NCBI GenBank assembly: GCA_018820765.1
Contig: JAHJNN010000015.1
Location: 86,764 to 150,763 of the forward strand
DNA length: 64,000 bases
Reading direction: 5' to 3'
DNA from: Gammaproteobacteria bacterium
Lineage (GTDB): Bacteria > Pseudomonadota > Gammaproteobacteria > Burkholderiales > Thiobacillaceae
Under the pieces are notes generated by a model. It had not been told where the DNA came from, made no database searches, and saw only the letters and a program-made list of their open reading frames with translations. Positions 8,516-16,500 of this stretch are shown here, piece by piece. A program made the translations under genes and the position numbers. Each line of letters starts with the position of its first letter. Position 1 is the stretch's first letter.

Positions 8516-8986
8516 ATGAAAACGCTCGTGCTCGGTATCGGCAACACCCTGCTCACGGACGAAGGCATCGGCATTCATGTGCTGCAGGCGCTCGAACCCG
8601 AGCTGGCGGACTGGCCGGATGTGACCCTGCTCGACGGCGGCACGCTGTCGTTCACCCTGGCGGGACCGATCGAGGACGCCGATGCGCTGATCGTCGTCGA
8701 TGCCGCCCATATCAAAACCAGGCCGGGCGAGTGGGTGTTGCTGGAAGGGGAGGAGATGGACGCATTCCTGATGAGCAATCGCAAGTCCACGGTGCATGAA
8801 GTGGGGCTGACCGATCTGCGTGCCATCGCACTGCTGGCCGGCCACTGGCCGGAAAAACGGGCGATGCTGGCGATCCGGCCCGATGTCATCGACTGGGGCG
8901 AGCAGCCCACCCCGGCCGTCGCCGCCGCCATTCCCTCCGCCTGTGCGGCCATCGTCGAACAGATCCGGGCGTGGCATGTCGCTTGA
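8516..8986 (+). CDS. Hydrogenase maturation endopeptidase (HyaD/HupD/HynD family)
   Basis: This 156-residue protease removes the C-terminal extension of the hydrogenase large subunit after nickel insertion. The family signature GIGNTLLTDEGIG is at residues 7-19 and includes the nickel-sensing Glu; the VVDAAH segment and the VHEVGL histidine supply the other metal ligands. The target is encoded in the same operon: HynL ends with a 15-residue tail after DPCIACAVH. The gene is first in the plus-strand operon, lacks a visible ribosome site, and overlaps the next gene by 11 nt. Confidence 0.93.
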   Translation: MKTLVLGIGNTLLTDEGIGIHVLQALEPELADWPDVTLLDGGTLSFTLAGPIEDADALIVVDAAHIKTRPGEWVLLEGEEMDAFLMSNRKSTVHEVGLTDLRAIALLAGHWPEKRAMLAIRPDVIDWGEQPTPAVAAAIPSACAAIVEQIRAWHVA

Positions 8987-9392
8987 CGCCATCCCCATTC
9001 ACGTCATCACCCCGCCCGCGGGCGAACCCGGCCTGACCGGCAATGCGCCGCCTTTGCTGCGCGAACTGGCCGAACAGGTGAAACGCCTGCTGGAGACCGG
9101 CGAATCCTCCGCCATCGACCTGTCCGCCTTGCCGCTCACGCCCACCGATCTCGACTGGCTGCACGAGAAACTGGGGGCGGGCGAGATTGCCGTCACCCTG
9201 CAGGCCAGCGGCGAATCCACCCTGAACGAAACCGCCTGCCCCGGAATCTGGTGGGTGACGCATCGCAACGAGCAGGGCGCGGTCACCTCGCAGTTCATCG
9301 AGGTGGCCTTCGTGCCCGAACTGGTGAAGGCCCATCCCCAGGATGTGGCGATCGGTCTGGAAAATCTTGAGTTGATGATTTCCGACCTCTAA
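8976..9392 (+). CDS. HupH/HyaF-like hydrogenase expression protein (short form)
   Basis: The ATG at 8976 gives a 138-residue protein matching the C-terminal domain of HupH/HyaF, including segments like LGAGEIAVTLQASGES, ETACPGIWWVTH and FIEVAFVPELV. In Rhizobium and E. coli these proteins act in maturation of the small subunit or its iron-sulfur clusters. Full HupH is about twice as long, so this is a single-domain version. It overlaps the protease gene by 11 nt and lies 59 nt before the small-subunit gene, consistent with an assembly role. The exact biochemical role of the family is unsettled. Confidence 0.8.
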   Translation: MSLDAIPIHVITPPAGEPGLTGNAPPLLRELAEQVKRLLETGESSAIDLSALPLTPTDLDWLHEKLGAGEIAVTLQASGESTLNETACPGIWWVTHRNEQGAVTSQFIEVAFVPELVKAHPQDVAIGLENLELMISDL

Positions 9393-9451
9393 GGTGAGTT
9401 GAGCGCTGTCGTGTATTGAGCTGTGGTCTTTTACGTCAGGAGGCTAGCATC

Positions 9452-10528
9452 ATGCAGGGTCCGTTGATCGACACACTCGCGCGGCAAGGCGTCACTCGCC
9501 GCACTTTCCTCAAGTACTGCGCCACCCTGGCCTCGATGATGGCCTTGCCGCCTTCGGCGGGACGCGCCATGGCCGAGGCGATGGCCGCGGCCCGGCGGCC
9601 GTCGGTGATCTGGCTGCCGTTTCAGGAATGCACCGGCTGCACCGAGTCGATCACGCGTTCGCATTCGCCCACACTGGAAGGCATGATCTTCGACATGATC
9701 TCGCTCGACTATCAGGTGACGATCATGGCCGCAGCCGGCCACCAGGCCGAGGAAGCCCTGCGCAACGCGATGCTGGAGAACGACGGCAAGTACCTCCTCG
9801 TGGTGGACGGCTCGATCCCCATGGGCGATCCGGGGTACGGCACTCACGGGGGACACAGCTTCGTCGATCACCTGCAGCAGGCAGCCAAAGGCGCGGCCGC
9901 CATCATCGCCGTGGGCACCTGCGCATCCTACGGCGGCATCCCGAAAGCCAACCCGAACCCGACCGGCGCGGTGTCGGTGTCCGACATCATCAAGGACAAG
10001 CCCATCGTCAACATTCCCGGCTGCCCGCCGATTCCGGTGGTGATGACCGGCGTGCTGGCGCATTACCTCACCTTCGGCAGCCTGCCCGAACTCGACGCCA
10101 AGGGCCGGCCCAAAGCCTTCTTCGGCGAAACCATCCACGACCGCTGCTACCGCCGCCCGTTCTACGACCAGGGCAAGTTCGCCAAGACCTTCGACGACGA
10201 GGGCGCGCGCCGCGGCTGGTGCCTGTTCGAGCTGGGCTGCAAGGGCCCGGTGACCTACAACGCCTGCGCCACCGTGAAATGGAACGGCGGCACCTCGTGG
10301 CCGGTGGAATCCGGGCACGGCTGCCTGGGCTGCTCCGAACCCGATTTCTGGGACGCCGGCGGCTTCTACAAGGCGCTGTCGGTGCCGGCCGATCCGCTCA
10401 AGCTCGCCGCAGCCGCTGCGGTGGTGGGCGCGGGTGCGGGCGTGGCGGTGAGCTTCGCCAACCGTGCCAAGAAGGGTGCCGCCAAGAAGGCGCATCAACC
10501 GATCACGCTGGCCGATTTGGAGAAATAA
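9452..10528 (+). CDS. hynS: [NiFe] hydrogenase small subunit, Tat-exported (HynS type)
   Basis: The small subunit holds the three Fe-S clusters that carry electrons away from the NiFe site. The start at 9452 follows a strong AGGAGG; a frame extension upstream lacks a ribosome site. The Tat signal is TRRTFLK with the arginines at residues 16-17. The proximal cluster begins with ECTGC (Cys60, Cys63) and continues with GTCASYGG and PGCPP; the distal/medial region contains HDRCYRR, GCKGPVTYNACATVKWN and GCLGCSEPDFWD. A C-terminal hydrophobic helix (about residues 310-335) anchors the complex in the membrane. Gene order hynS-isp1-isp2-hynL is that of the Isp-type group 1 enzymes known from Thiocapsa. 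Length is 358. Confidence 0.95.
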   Translation: MQGPLIDTLARQGVTRRTFLKYCATLASMMALPPSAGRAMAEAMAAARRPSVIWLPFQECTGCTESITRSHSPTLEGMIFDMISLDYQVTIMAAAGHQAEEALRNAMLENDGKYLLVVDGSIPMGDPGYGTHGGHSFVDHLQQAAKGAAAIIAVGTCASYGGIPKANPNPTGAVSVSDIIKDKPIVNIPGCPPIPVVMTGVLAHYLTFGSLPELDAKGRPKAFFGETIHDRCYRRPFYDQGKFAKTFDDEGARRGWCLFELGCKGPVTYNACATVKWNGGTSWPVESGHGCLGCSEPDFWDAGGFYKALSVPADPLKLAAAAAVVGAGAGVAVSFANRAKKGAAKKAHQPITLADLEK

Positions 10529-10530
10529 GC

Positions 10531-11190
10531 ATGAACGATCTGCAATTTCTGACCTGGGTGCGTGGCACCGGCCTCGATATCGCCGTGGGAATTTTTCTCC
10601 TGGGCGTGCTGTGGCGCCTGATCGAGATATATACGCTGGGCCGCAAGAAGGACCTCGCCGCGCCACGCCACGCCGCCGGCGCCTCCGGCCTGCACACCGT
10701 GTTCCGCCGCTCGCTGCCGCCGCCGGGCATGCTGAAGCGGTCGCCGGTGAGCTACATCGGTGGCTACATCTTCCACATCGGGCTGGCCGTCATCGTGTTC
10801 CTGGGCGCCCCGCACATCCTCCTGATCACCAACCTCACCGGCCTGTCGTGGCCCGGGCTGCCTACGCAGTTCATCGACCTGGTGACGGTGGTGACGATGG
10901 CGGCGATGGTGGTGATGCTGGTCGACCGCATCAACAAGCCGGTCAAGCGTTTTCTTTCCACCTTCGAGGACTGGTTCACCTGGGCGGTGACTTTCCTGCC
11001 GGTGCTGACCGGCTGGCTGGCGGTGCAGCATCTCCTGCTGCCCTACACCACGATGCTGGCGCTGCATATCCTCTCTGCGGAAATCCTGCTGGTGGTGCTG
11101 CCCTTCACCAAGCTGTTCCACGCCTTCACGCTGTTCGGCTCGCGCTGGTACAACGGTAGTGCGAACGCGCGCAAGGGGGTGCCGGTATGA
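10531..11190 (+). CDS. isp1: Isp1, NarI/HdrE-like cytochrome b subunit
   Basis: Isp1 is the membrane b-type cytochrome predicted to take electrons from the hydrogenase small subunit. The 219-residue protein has five hydrophobic helices (one near residues 12-28, the rest between about 70 and 205) and histidines in helices (YIFHIGL, LALHIL) suited to heme ligation, as in NarI and HdrE. It starts 2 nt after hynS. Its stop codon overlaps an ATG (ATGA at 11187), which opens a short frame in the spacer before isp2. Identification rests on position, membrane profile and family resemblance. Confidence 0.9.
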   Translation: MNDLQFLTWVRGTGLDIAVGIFLLGVLWRLIEIYTLGRKKDLAAPRHAAGASGLHTVFRRSLPPPGMLKRSPVSYIGGYIFHIGLAVIVFLGAPHILLITNLTGLSWPGLPTQFIDLVTVVTMAAMVVMLVDRINKPVKRFLSTFEDWFTWAVTFLPVLTGWLAVQHLLLPYTTMLALHILSAEILLVVLPFTKLFHAFTLFGSRWYNGSANARKGVPV

Positions 11191-11366
11191 GCAGGGAGCA
11201 GGGGCCCCGCTTTGCGTGGATGCGACCGGCCGCGAAAACGCAGTTTCGGCGCAAGCTAACTTGCCAGGGCAAGTTAAGCCACGTAATGGCGGCCGAAGCC
11301 AATACCGGCTGTGACCGACACGATAGCCGCGGAATCACACGGAAGCTTAAGGAGGGAGCGGTATGA
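11187..11366 (+). CDS. Possible 59-residue spacer ORF between isp1 and isp2
   Basis: A frame beginning at the ATGA that overlaps the isp1 stop runs 59 codons and ends in another ATGA overlap at 11363. The product is basic with two cysteines and resembles nothing I recognise. A perfect palindrome lies inside it (11257-11276), so this may simply be an intercistronic repeat that happens to be open. The overlaps at both ends are the only argument for translation. Confidence 0.25.
   Translation: MSREQGPRFAWMRPAAKTQFRRKLTCQGKLSHVMAAEANTGCDRHDSRGITRKLKEGAV
11257..11276. repeat. Perfect 9-bp inverted repeat in isp1-isp2 spacer
   Basis: TAACTTGCC and GGCAAGTTA are separated by only AG, giving a very stable stem in RNA. 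It lies in the only long gap (216 bp) within the hydrogenase structural genes. There is no U-tract after it, so it is more likely an mRNA-stability or processing element, or a dispersed repeat, than a terminator. Confidence 0.85.
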
Positions 11367-11410
11367 ACGCGCCCGATCCGCTGACGACCGCCAAGGAGAA
11401 AGCCCGATGA
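11363..11410 (+). CDS. Possible 15-codon ORF coupled to isp2
   Basis: A 15-codon frame starts in the stop of the preceding 59-codon frame (ATGA at 11363) behind a GGAGGGAG ribosome site and ends in an ATGA overlapping the isp2 start (11407). It may act only to feed ribosomes to isp2. Its strong ribosome site is the best sign that it is translated. Confidence 0.3.
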   Translation: MNAPDPLTTAKEKAR

Positions 11411-12669
11411 GCGCCTCACTGGACAAAGTCACGCAAACCCTCAAGGAAGTCATCGACGCGCCCATCGCCAGCTATTTCGATAGCTGCGTGCATTGCGGAC
11501 TGTGCGCCGAGGCCTGCCTGTTCTACACCGAGACCGGCGATCCCAAATACACGCCGATCCACAAGGTGGAGCCGTTGCGCCGCGTCTACGAGCAGGAATA
11601 CACGCTGCTCGGGCGCCTGATGAAGATGGTGGGCCTGTCCAAGCCGATCACCGACGAGGAGCTCGGCGAGTGGCAGGAACTGGTCTACGACAGCTGCACG
11701 CTGTGCGGGCGCTGCTCCATGGTCTGTCCGGTGGGCAACGACATCGTCTACATGGTCCGCAAGTTCCGCGAGGGGATGGCGGTGTCCGGCCACGTTCCCG
11801 ACGGCATCCGTGGCGCTACCAAGCGCACGGTGGAAATCGGCGGGCCGATGGGCCTGAAGTGGCCGGCCGTCGCCAACGTGCTGAGGAAGGCCGAGGAGGC
11901 CACCGGCGTGACGATCCCGGTGGACAAGGAAGGCGCCGACTATCTGGTGCTGCTGTCGTCGATGGAGATCGTCAACTACCCGGAATACATCGAAGCGCTG
12001 GCCAAGATCTTCCACAAGGCGGGGATCAGCTTCACGCTCGCGTCGGACGCCTTCGAGGCGACCAACGCCGGCATCCAGATCGGTGCGTCCGATCTCGCCA
12101 AGGTGATCGTCACGCGCATCGTCGATGCCGCCGAACGGCTGAAGGTGAAATACGTGCTGTCGCCCGAGTGCGGCCACGCTTACATGGCGATCCGCTGGGA
12201 AGGGCCCAACCTGATCGGCCGCCCCTTCGGCTTCAAGGTCGTGCATGTGCTGGAGCTGCTCGATCAGCTGCGCCAGGAGGGCGTGCTGAAGATGAAGGGC
12301 ATGTTCAAGGATCCGCTCATCCTGCACGACCCCTGCCAGATCGTGCGCCGCGGCGGCGTGCTGCAGGCGCCCGAGGCACTGATCCGGCAGGTGGCGGAGA
12401 ACTACATCCCGATCGCCGACCAGCAGAAATGGAACTGGTGCTGCGGCGGCGGCGGCGGTGCGTCGGCGATCCACACCGAAGAAGCGGAAGCGCTGCGTGC
12501 CAAGGCCTTCGGCGTCAAGAAGCGCCAGATCGAGGAGGCGGGCGTCGGCACCATGGTGACGTTCTGCGCCAACTGCCGCATCACCATCGAGGAGGCACTC
12601 GACCATTACGAGATGAATACCAAACTGCTCGGCCTGACCGAACTGCTGGCAGAACACCTGGAGGACTGA
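11407..12669 (+). CDS. isp2: Isp2, HdrD-like iron-sulfur subunit
   Basis: Isp2 is a cytoplasmic, membrane-associated iron-sulfur protein related to the heterodisulfide reductase subunit HdrD. The 420-residue protein has two ferredoxin-type motifs (SCVHCGLCAEAC with Cys27, 30, 33 and 37; then SCTLCGRCSMVCP) and two CCG-type domains (ECGHAY, HDPCQIVRRGG, NWCCGGGGG, FCANCR) that bind the special HdrD cluster. The start at 11407 has a clear AAGGAG; upstream in-frame ATGs do not. With Isp1 it presumably routes electrons from H2 to quinone or a cytoplasmic thiol/sulfur partner. It ends 4 nt before hynL. Confidence 0.93.
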   Translation: MSASLDKVTQTLKEVIDAPIASYFDSCVHCGLCAEACLFYTETGDPKYTPIHKVEPLRRVYEQEYTLLGRLMKMVGLSKPITDEELGEWQELVYDSCTLCGRCSMVCPVGNDIVYMVRKFREGMAVSGHVPDGIRGATKRTVEIGGPMGLKWPAVANVLRKAEEATGVTIPVDKEGADYLVLLSSMEIVNYPEYIEALAKIFHKAGISFTLASDAFEATNAGIQIGASDLAKVIVTRIVDAAERLKVKYVLSPECGHAYMAIRWEGPNLIGRPFGFKVVHVLELLDQLRQEGVLKMKGMFKDPLILHDPCQIVRRGGVLQAPEALIRQVAENYIPIADQQKWNWCCGGGGGASAIHTEEAEALRAKAFGVKKRQIEEAGVGTMVTFCANCRITIEEALDHYEMNTKLLGLTELLAEHLED

Positions 12670-12673
12670 GCCC

Positions 12674-14464
12674 ATGACCACAGCACAACGCGTCGTCGTC
12701 GATCCCATCACCCGCATCGAGGGCCACCTGCGCATCGAGGCGGAAACCGACGCCGACGGCAAGATCACGAGTGCCTATTCCGCCGGCACCATGGTGCGCG
12801 GCATCGAGATCATCCTGCGCGGACGCGACCCGCGCGACGCCTGGGCCTTCGCCCAGCGCATCTGCGGCGTCTGCACCCTGGTGCACGGCATCGCCTCGGT
12901 GCGTTCGGTGGAGGATGCGCTGCATCGCGCCATCCCCAGCTACAGCATTCCTGCGAACGCCGAACTGATCCGCAACCTGATGATCGCGGCGCAGTTCGTG
13001 CACGACCACGTGATGCACTTCTATCACCTGCACGCGCTCGACTGGGTCGACGTGGTGTCGGCGCTGAAGGCCGACCCCAAGGCCACCTCGGCGCTGGCGC
13101 AATCGATCTCCGGCTATTCGAAATCGTCGCCGGGCTACTTCGCCGACGCGCAGAAGAAGGTGAAGACCTTCGTCGAGCAGGGCCAGCTCGGCATCTTCGC
13201 CAACGCCTACTGGGGCCACCCCGCCTACAAGCTGCCGCCGGAAGCGAACCTGATGGCGGTGGCGCATTACCTCGACGCGCTCGCCTGGCAGCGCGACGTG
13301 GTCAAGCTGCACGCCATTTTCGGCGGCAAGAACCCGCACCCCAACTTCGTGGTGGGCGGCGTGCCCTCGGCCATTTCGGTGCAGAGCGGCACCGGCTCGG
13401 GCAAGGGGCCGTATCATCGCGGCGGCCAGGATGCCACCGCGCTCAACATGGTCGGCCTGCAGACGGTTGCCAACGTCATCAAGCAGATGCGCGAATTCGT
13501 CGATCAGGTCTACGTGCCGGACACCCTCGCCATTGCCGGTTTCTACAAGGACTGGGCCGGGCGCGGCGAGGGCCTCGGCAATTTCCTGTCGTTCGGCGAC
13601 CTGCCGGCCAAGGGATTCTGGGATCCGGATTCCTACCTCATCCCGCGCGGCATCATCCTCAACCGCGACCTCTCCACCATCCATCCGATCGACCTCGATG
13701 CGGACAACGAGATCCAGGAATACGTCAGCCACTCCTGGTACACCTACAGCGAGGGCGACGCGCAGGGCCTGCACCCGTTCCGGGGCGAGACCGAACTCAA
13801 CTACACCGGCCCGAAGCCGCCCTACGAGCACCTCGATGTCGCGCAGAAATACTCCTGGCTGAAATCGCCGCGCTGGAAGGGCCACGCCATGGAAGTCGGC
13901 CCGCTCGCCCGCGTGCTGATGATGGTCGCCAAGGGCGACAAGCAGGCCAAGGAACTGGTCGACCTGACGCTGAAGACGCTCGACGTGCCGGTCGATGCCC
14001 TGTACTCCACCCTCGGCCGCACGGCCGCGCGCACGCTGGAAACCAAGATCCTGGCCGACGCCATGCAGGGCTGGTTCGACCAGCTGCTGGCCAACATCAA
14101 GGCGGGCGATGTGCGCACCTTCAACGACCAGTACTGGGATCCGTCGACCTGGCCCAAGCACATGCAGGGCGTCGGCCTGATGGAAGCGCCGCGCGGCGGG
14201 CTCTCCCACTGGATCGTCATCGACGACGCCAGGATCAGCAACTACCAGGCGGTGGTGCCCAGCACCTGGAACGCCGGCCCGCGCGACGCGAATGGCCAGC
14301 CGGGCGCCTACGAGGCGGCGCTGCAGGACAATCACGTGATGCACGATCCGAAACAGCCGATCGAGATCCTGCGCACCATCCATTCCTTCGACCCCTGCAT
14401 CGCCTGCGCGGTGCACGTGACCGATCCTGACGGCGAGGAACTGGTGCAGGTGAAGATCAAGTAA
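12674..14464 (+). CDS. hynL: [NiFe] hydrogenase large subunit precursor
   Basis: The catalytic subunit splits H2 at the NiFe centre. Nickel ligands are in the L1 motif RICGVC (Cys64, Cys67) and the L2 motif DPCIACAVH (Cys575, Cys578). Cleavage by the maturation protease after His581 would remove a 15-residue tail. The 596-residue length and sequence such as GHPAYKLPPEANLMAVAHYL fit a group 1 membrane-bound uptake enzyme. It is exported with HynS by piggy-backing, having no signal of its own. The last gene of the hynS-isp1-isp2-hynL set, it is followed directly by hupE. Confidence 0.96.
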   Translation: MTTAQRVVVDPITRIEGHLRIEAETDADGKITSAYSAGTMVRGIEIILRGRDPRDAWAFAQRICGVCTLVHGIASVRSVEDALHRAIPSYSIPANAELIRNLMIAAQFVHDHVMHFYHLHALDWVDVVSALKADPKATSALAQSISGYSKSSPGYFADAQKKVKTFVEQGQLGIFANAYWGHPAYKLPPEANLMAVAHYLDALAWQRDVVKLHAIFGGKNPHPNFVVGGVPSAISVQSGTGSGKGPYHRGGQDATALNMVGLQTVANVIKQMREFVDQVYVPDTLAIAGFYKDWAGRGEGLGNFLSFGDLPAKGFWDPDSYLIPRGIILNRDLSTIHPIDLDADNEIQEYVSHSWYTYSEGDAQGLHPFRGETELNYTGPKPPYEHLDVAQKYSWLKSPRWKGHAMEVGPLARVLMMVAKGDKQAKELVDLTLKTLDVPVDALYSTLGRTAARTLETKILADAMQGWFDQLLANIKAGDVRTFNDQYWDPSTWPKHMQGVGLMEAPRGGLSHWIVIDDARISNYQAVVPSTWNAGPRDANGQPGAYEAALQDNHVMHDPKQPIEILRTIHSFDPCIACAVHVTDPDGEELVQVKIK

Positions 14465-14493
14465 TGAAATCCTTCCAACCCGGAGAACACGCA

Positions 14494-15072
14494 ATGAACC
14501 CGATGACACCTTCACGCACGTTTGCACTGGCCACCTTGATCCTGTTCGCCGGGAGCGCATCCGCGCACACCGGCGATCACGCCACCGTCACCGGCTTTGC
14601 CGGCGGACTGGCGCACCCCCTCTTGGGGCTGGACCATCTGCTCGCCATGATCGCAATCGGCCTGTGGGCGGCGCAGCAGGGCGGGCGGGTGCTGTGGGCG
14701 GTGCCTGCGGCCTTCGTCGGCGCGATGGTTTTGGGGGGCGGACTGGCTTGGTCGGGCATCGCGCTGCCGCAGGTCGAGACCGTCATCGCGCTGTCGGTGC
14801 TGGTGCTGGGACTGCTGGTCGCCACCCGCCGCCGGTGGGCGGCGACGGCCGGCATGGCGATCGCCGCCGGTTTCGCGCTGTTCCACGGTTACGCCCACGG
14901 ACAGGAAATGCCGTCGGCCGCCTCGCCCGCGCTGTACGCCCTGGGCTTCGTGCTGGCCACACTGGGCCTGCATGGCGCGGGCATCGCCGGCAGCCTGATC
15001 GGCCGCCGCGCAGTCCAGTGGGCAGGCGCCGGCATCGCCGCCGGCGGCCTGGCGCTGATCTTCGCCCTGTGA
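14494..15072 (+). CDS. hupE: HupE/UreJ-family membrane protein, probable nickel permease
   Basis: A signal-like N-terminus ending in ASA is followed by HTGDHATVTGFAGGLAHPLLGLDHLLAM, containing the HPxxGxDH motif of HupE/UreJ, and about six hydrophobic helices. HupE proteins take up nickel for hydrogenase maturation. The start at 14494 is preferred because it has a GGAG site and begins just before the signal peptide; an ATG overlapping the hynL stop at 14464 would add ten residues. It ends 4 nt before the first ATPase gene. Confidence 0.9.
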   Translation: MNPMTPSRTFALATLILFAGSASAHTGDHATVTGFAGGLAHPLLGLDHLLAMIAIGLWAAQQGGRVLWAVPAAFVGAMVLGGGLAWSGIALPQVETVIALSVLVLGLLVATRRRWAATAGMAIAAGFALFHGYAHGQEMPSAASPALYALGFVLATLGLHGAGIAGSLIGRRAVQWAGAGIAAGGLALIFAL

Positions 15073-15076
15073 GCCG

Positions 15077-15394
15077 ATGGACGCGCAGCTGCAGCGTCTG
15101 CTGAAAACCGAAGCCCGCGCTCAGGGCATCATCGATGACGCCAGCCGGCAACGCCAGCGCCTGATCGACGAAGCCTTGGCCGCCGCGCGCGAGGCCGAGG
15201 CGCGTTTCGAAGCGGGCCGGAGCGAGCTGCGCGCGCCTTTCCTGCACGAAGCGCAGGGTCGCGCCGAACAGGCCGTGGCTGAACTCGCACGCAAATATGG
15301 CGAACGCCAGCGCATGCTGCGCGAACTGGCATCGCGCCACGAAACCGAGGCAGTGGATGCGGCCCTGACCCTGTTGCTCGACCCGACCGTATGA
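15077..15394 (+). CDS. atpH: A/V-type ATPase peripheral-stalk subunit (H/G-like)
   Basis: A 105-residue, highly charged, mainly helical protein with long heptad-like runs (RLLKTEARAQGIIDDASRQR, EAALAAAREAEARFEAGRS-like stretch, LARKYGERQRMLRELASRHE). This fits the small coiled-coil partner of subunit E in the peripheral stalk of A/V-type ATPases. Position as first gene of the ATPase cluster supports it. Such stalk subunits are poorly conserved, so the call rests on coiled-coil character and context. It starts 4 nt after hupE, which links the two operons. Confidence 0.75.
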   Translation: MDAQLQRLLKTEARAQGIIDDASRQRQRLIDEALAAAREAEARFEAGRSELRAPFLHEAQGRAEQAVAELARKYGERQRMLRELASRHETEAVDAALTLLLDPTV

Positions 15395-15400
15395 CGCGTT

Positions 15401-15424
15401 TCCCTCCCTGACGGGAAGGGGAGG
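15401..15424. repeat. Intercistronic stem-loop between atpH and atpC
   Basis: CCCTCCC (15401-15407) pairs with GGGAGGG (15418-15424) around a 10-base loop in the 62-bp gap before atpC. It has no U-run and is one of several hairpins within this operon. A role in mRNA processing or stoichiometry is inference. Confidence 0.6.
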
Positions 15425-15456
15425 GTGAGAGTCCCCGATCACGCTGCCAGATAACC

Positions 15457-16500
15457 ATGTCCGCCTACCTCAACACCCGCGTCAGCCTGTATGCCGGCCG
15501 CCTCTGGCGGGATGAGGAACTCGACGCGCTCGTCAACCTGCCGGATGACGCTGTGGCCGACACGCTGATCCAGCACGAGCTGCCGCAACTGGCGGCGGGT
15601 TACGCCCGCGAGCCTGGCCGGCAACAGGATCCCCGCTCGCTGGAACAACGCATCATTGCGCAAATCCTCGACGAGACGCAGGTGCTGATCCGGCCATTGT
15701 CCGGCGCCGCACGCGCGTTCCTGACTTTCTGGACCGCGCGTTTCGAAATTTCCAACGTGAAGACGCTGCTGCGCAGCAAGCTGAGGGACGAACGGCCTGC
15801 CGCCGTGCTCGCACGGCTGACGCCGATGGGGGCATTCGGCCGGCTCGACAACCAGGACCTGGCGCATGCCGAGGATGTCGGCGAACTGTTGCGCCGGCTG
15901 GAGGCCGGCCACTACGCCAGCATTGTGCGCCATGCCCGGCGCGCCTTCGAACAGAGCCACGATCCGTTCAGCCTGGATGCGGCGCTGGATCATGGCTACT
16001 ACGAAGGGCTGACCCTGCGTGCCCAGCCGCTGGAAGACGCGGTGGGTGCACCCTTCCGCAGCCTGATGGCGAACCTCATCGACCGCATCAACCTGGTCTG
16101 GCTGCTGCGTTACCGCTTCAATTACAAGCTGCCGCCGGCGCAGGTGTATTACCTGCTGGTGGGCTCGCGCTACAGCCTGCCCGGTTCGCGGCTGCAGGAA
16201 CTGGCCGCGCTGGACAGCCTGGAAGCGGTGCTGGATGCATTGCCTTCAGCCTTGCAGTCTCAATTGACCGGCGTGACCGACATTCCCGGCGTGTTCGCCC
16301 GCATGGAACACGACGCCGCCGAGCAGGCACTGCGGGTGTTGCGTTCCAGCGCGCCCGACATTGCCCGCGCGTTTGCCTACCTGATCCTGCGCGAGCGCGA
16401 CCTGCGTGCCGTCCGTGCGGTGCTGCGCGGCCGCCATCTCGGCCTGGCCGCTGCCGATATCCGCCAGGCCCTGCAACGTGTTCCCGCCGAGGTGGCCTGA
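15457..16500 (+). CDS. atpC: A/V-type ATPase subunit C (V0 d-like)
   Basis: The 347-residue, helical, soluble protein matches the A/V-ATPase C subunit that caps the membrane rotor and joins it to the central stalk. Recognisable features are the N-terminal YLNTRVSLYAGRLW, repeated three-lobe helical character, and LLRYRFNYKLPPAQVYYLL near the middle. Its stop overlaps the atpI start (ATGA-type, 16500). No strong ribosome site precedes the ATG. Confidence 0.88.
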   Translation: MSAYLNTRVSLYAGRLWRDEELDALVNLPDDAVADTLIQHELPQLAAGYAREPGRQQDPRSLEQRIIAQILDETQVLIRPLSGAARAFLTFWTARFEISNVKTLLRSKLRDERPAAVLARLTPMGAFGRLDNQDLAHAEDVGELLRRLEAGHYASIVRHARRAFEQSHDPFSLDAALDHGYYEGLTLRAQPLEDAVGAPFRSLMANLIDRINLVWLLRYRFNYKLPPAQVYYLLVGSRYSLPGSRLQELAALDSLEAVLDALPSALQSQLTGVTDIPGVFARMEHDAAEQALRVLRSSAPDIARAFAYLILRERDLRAVRAVLRGRHLGLAAADIRQALQRVPAEVA

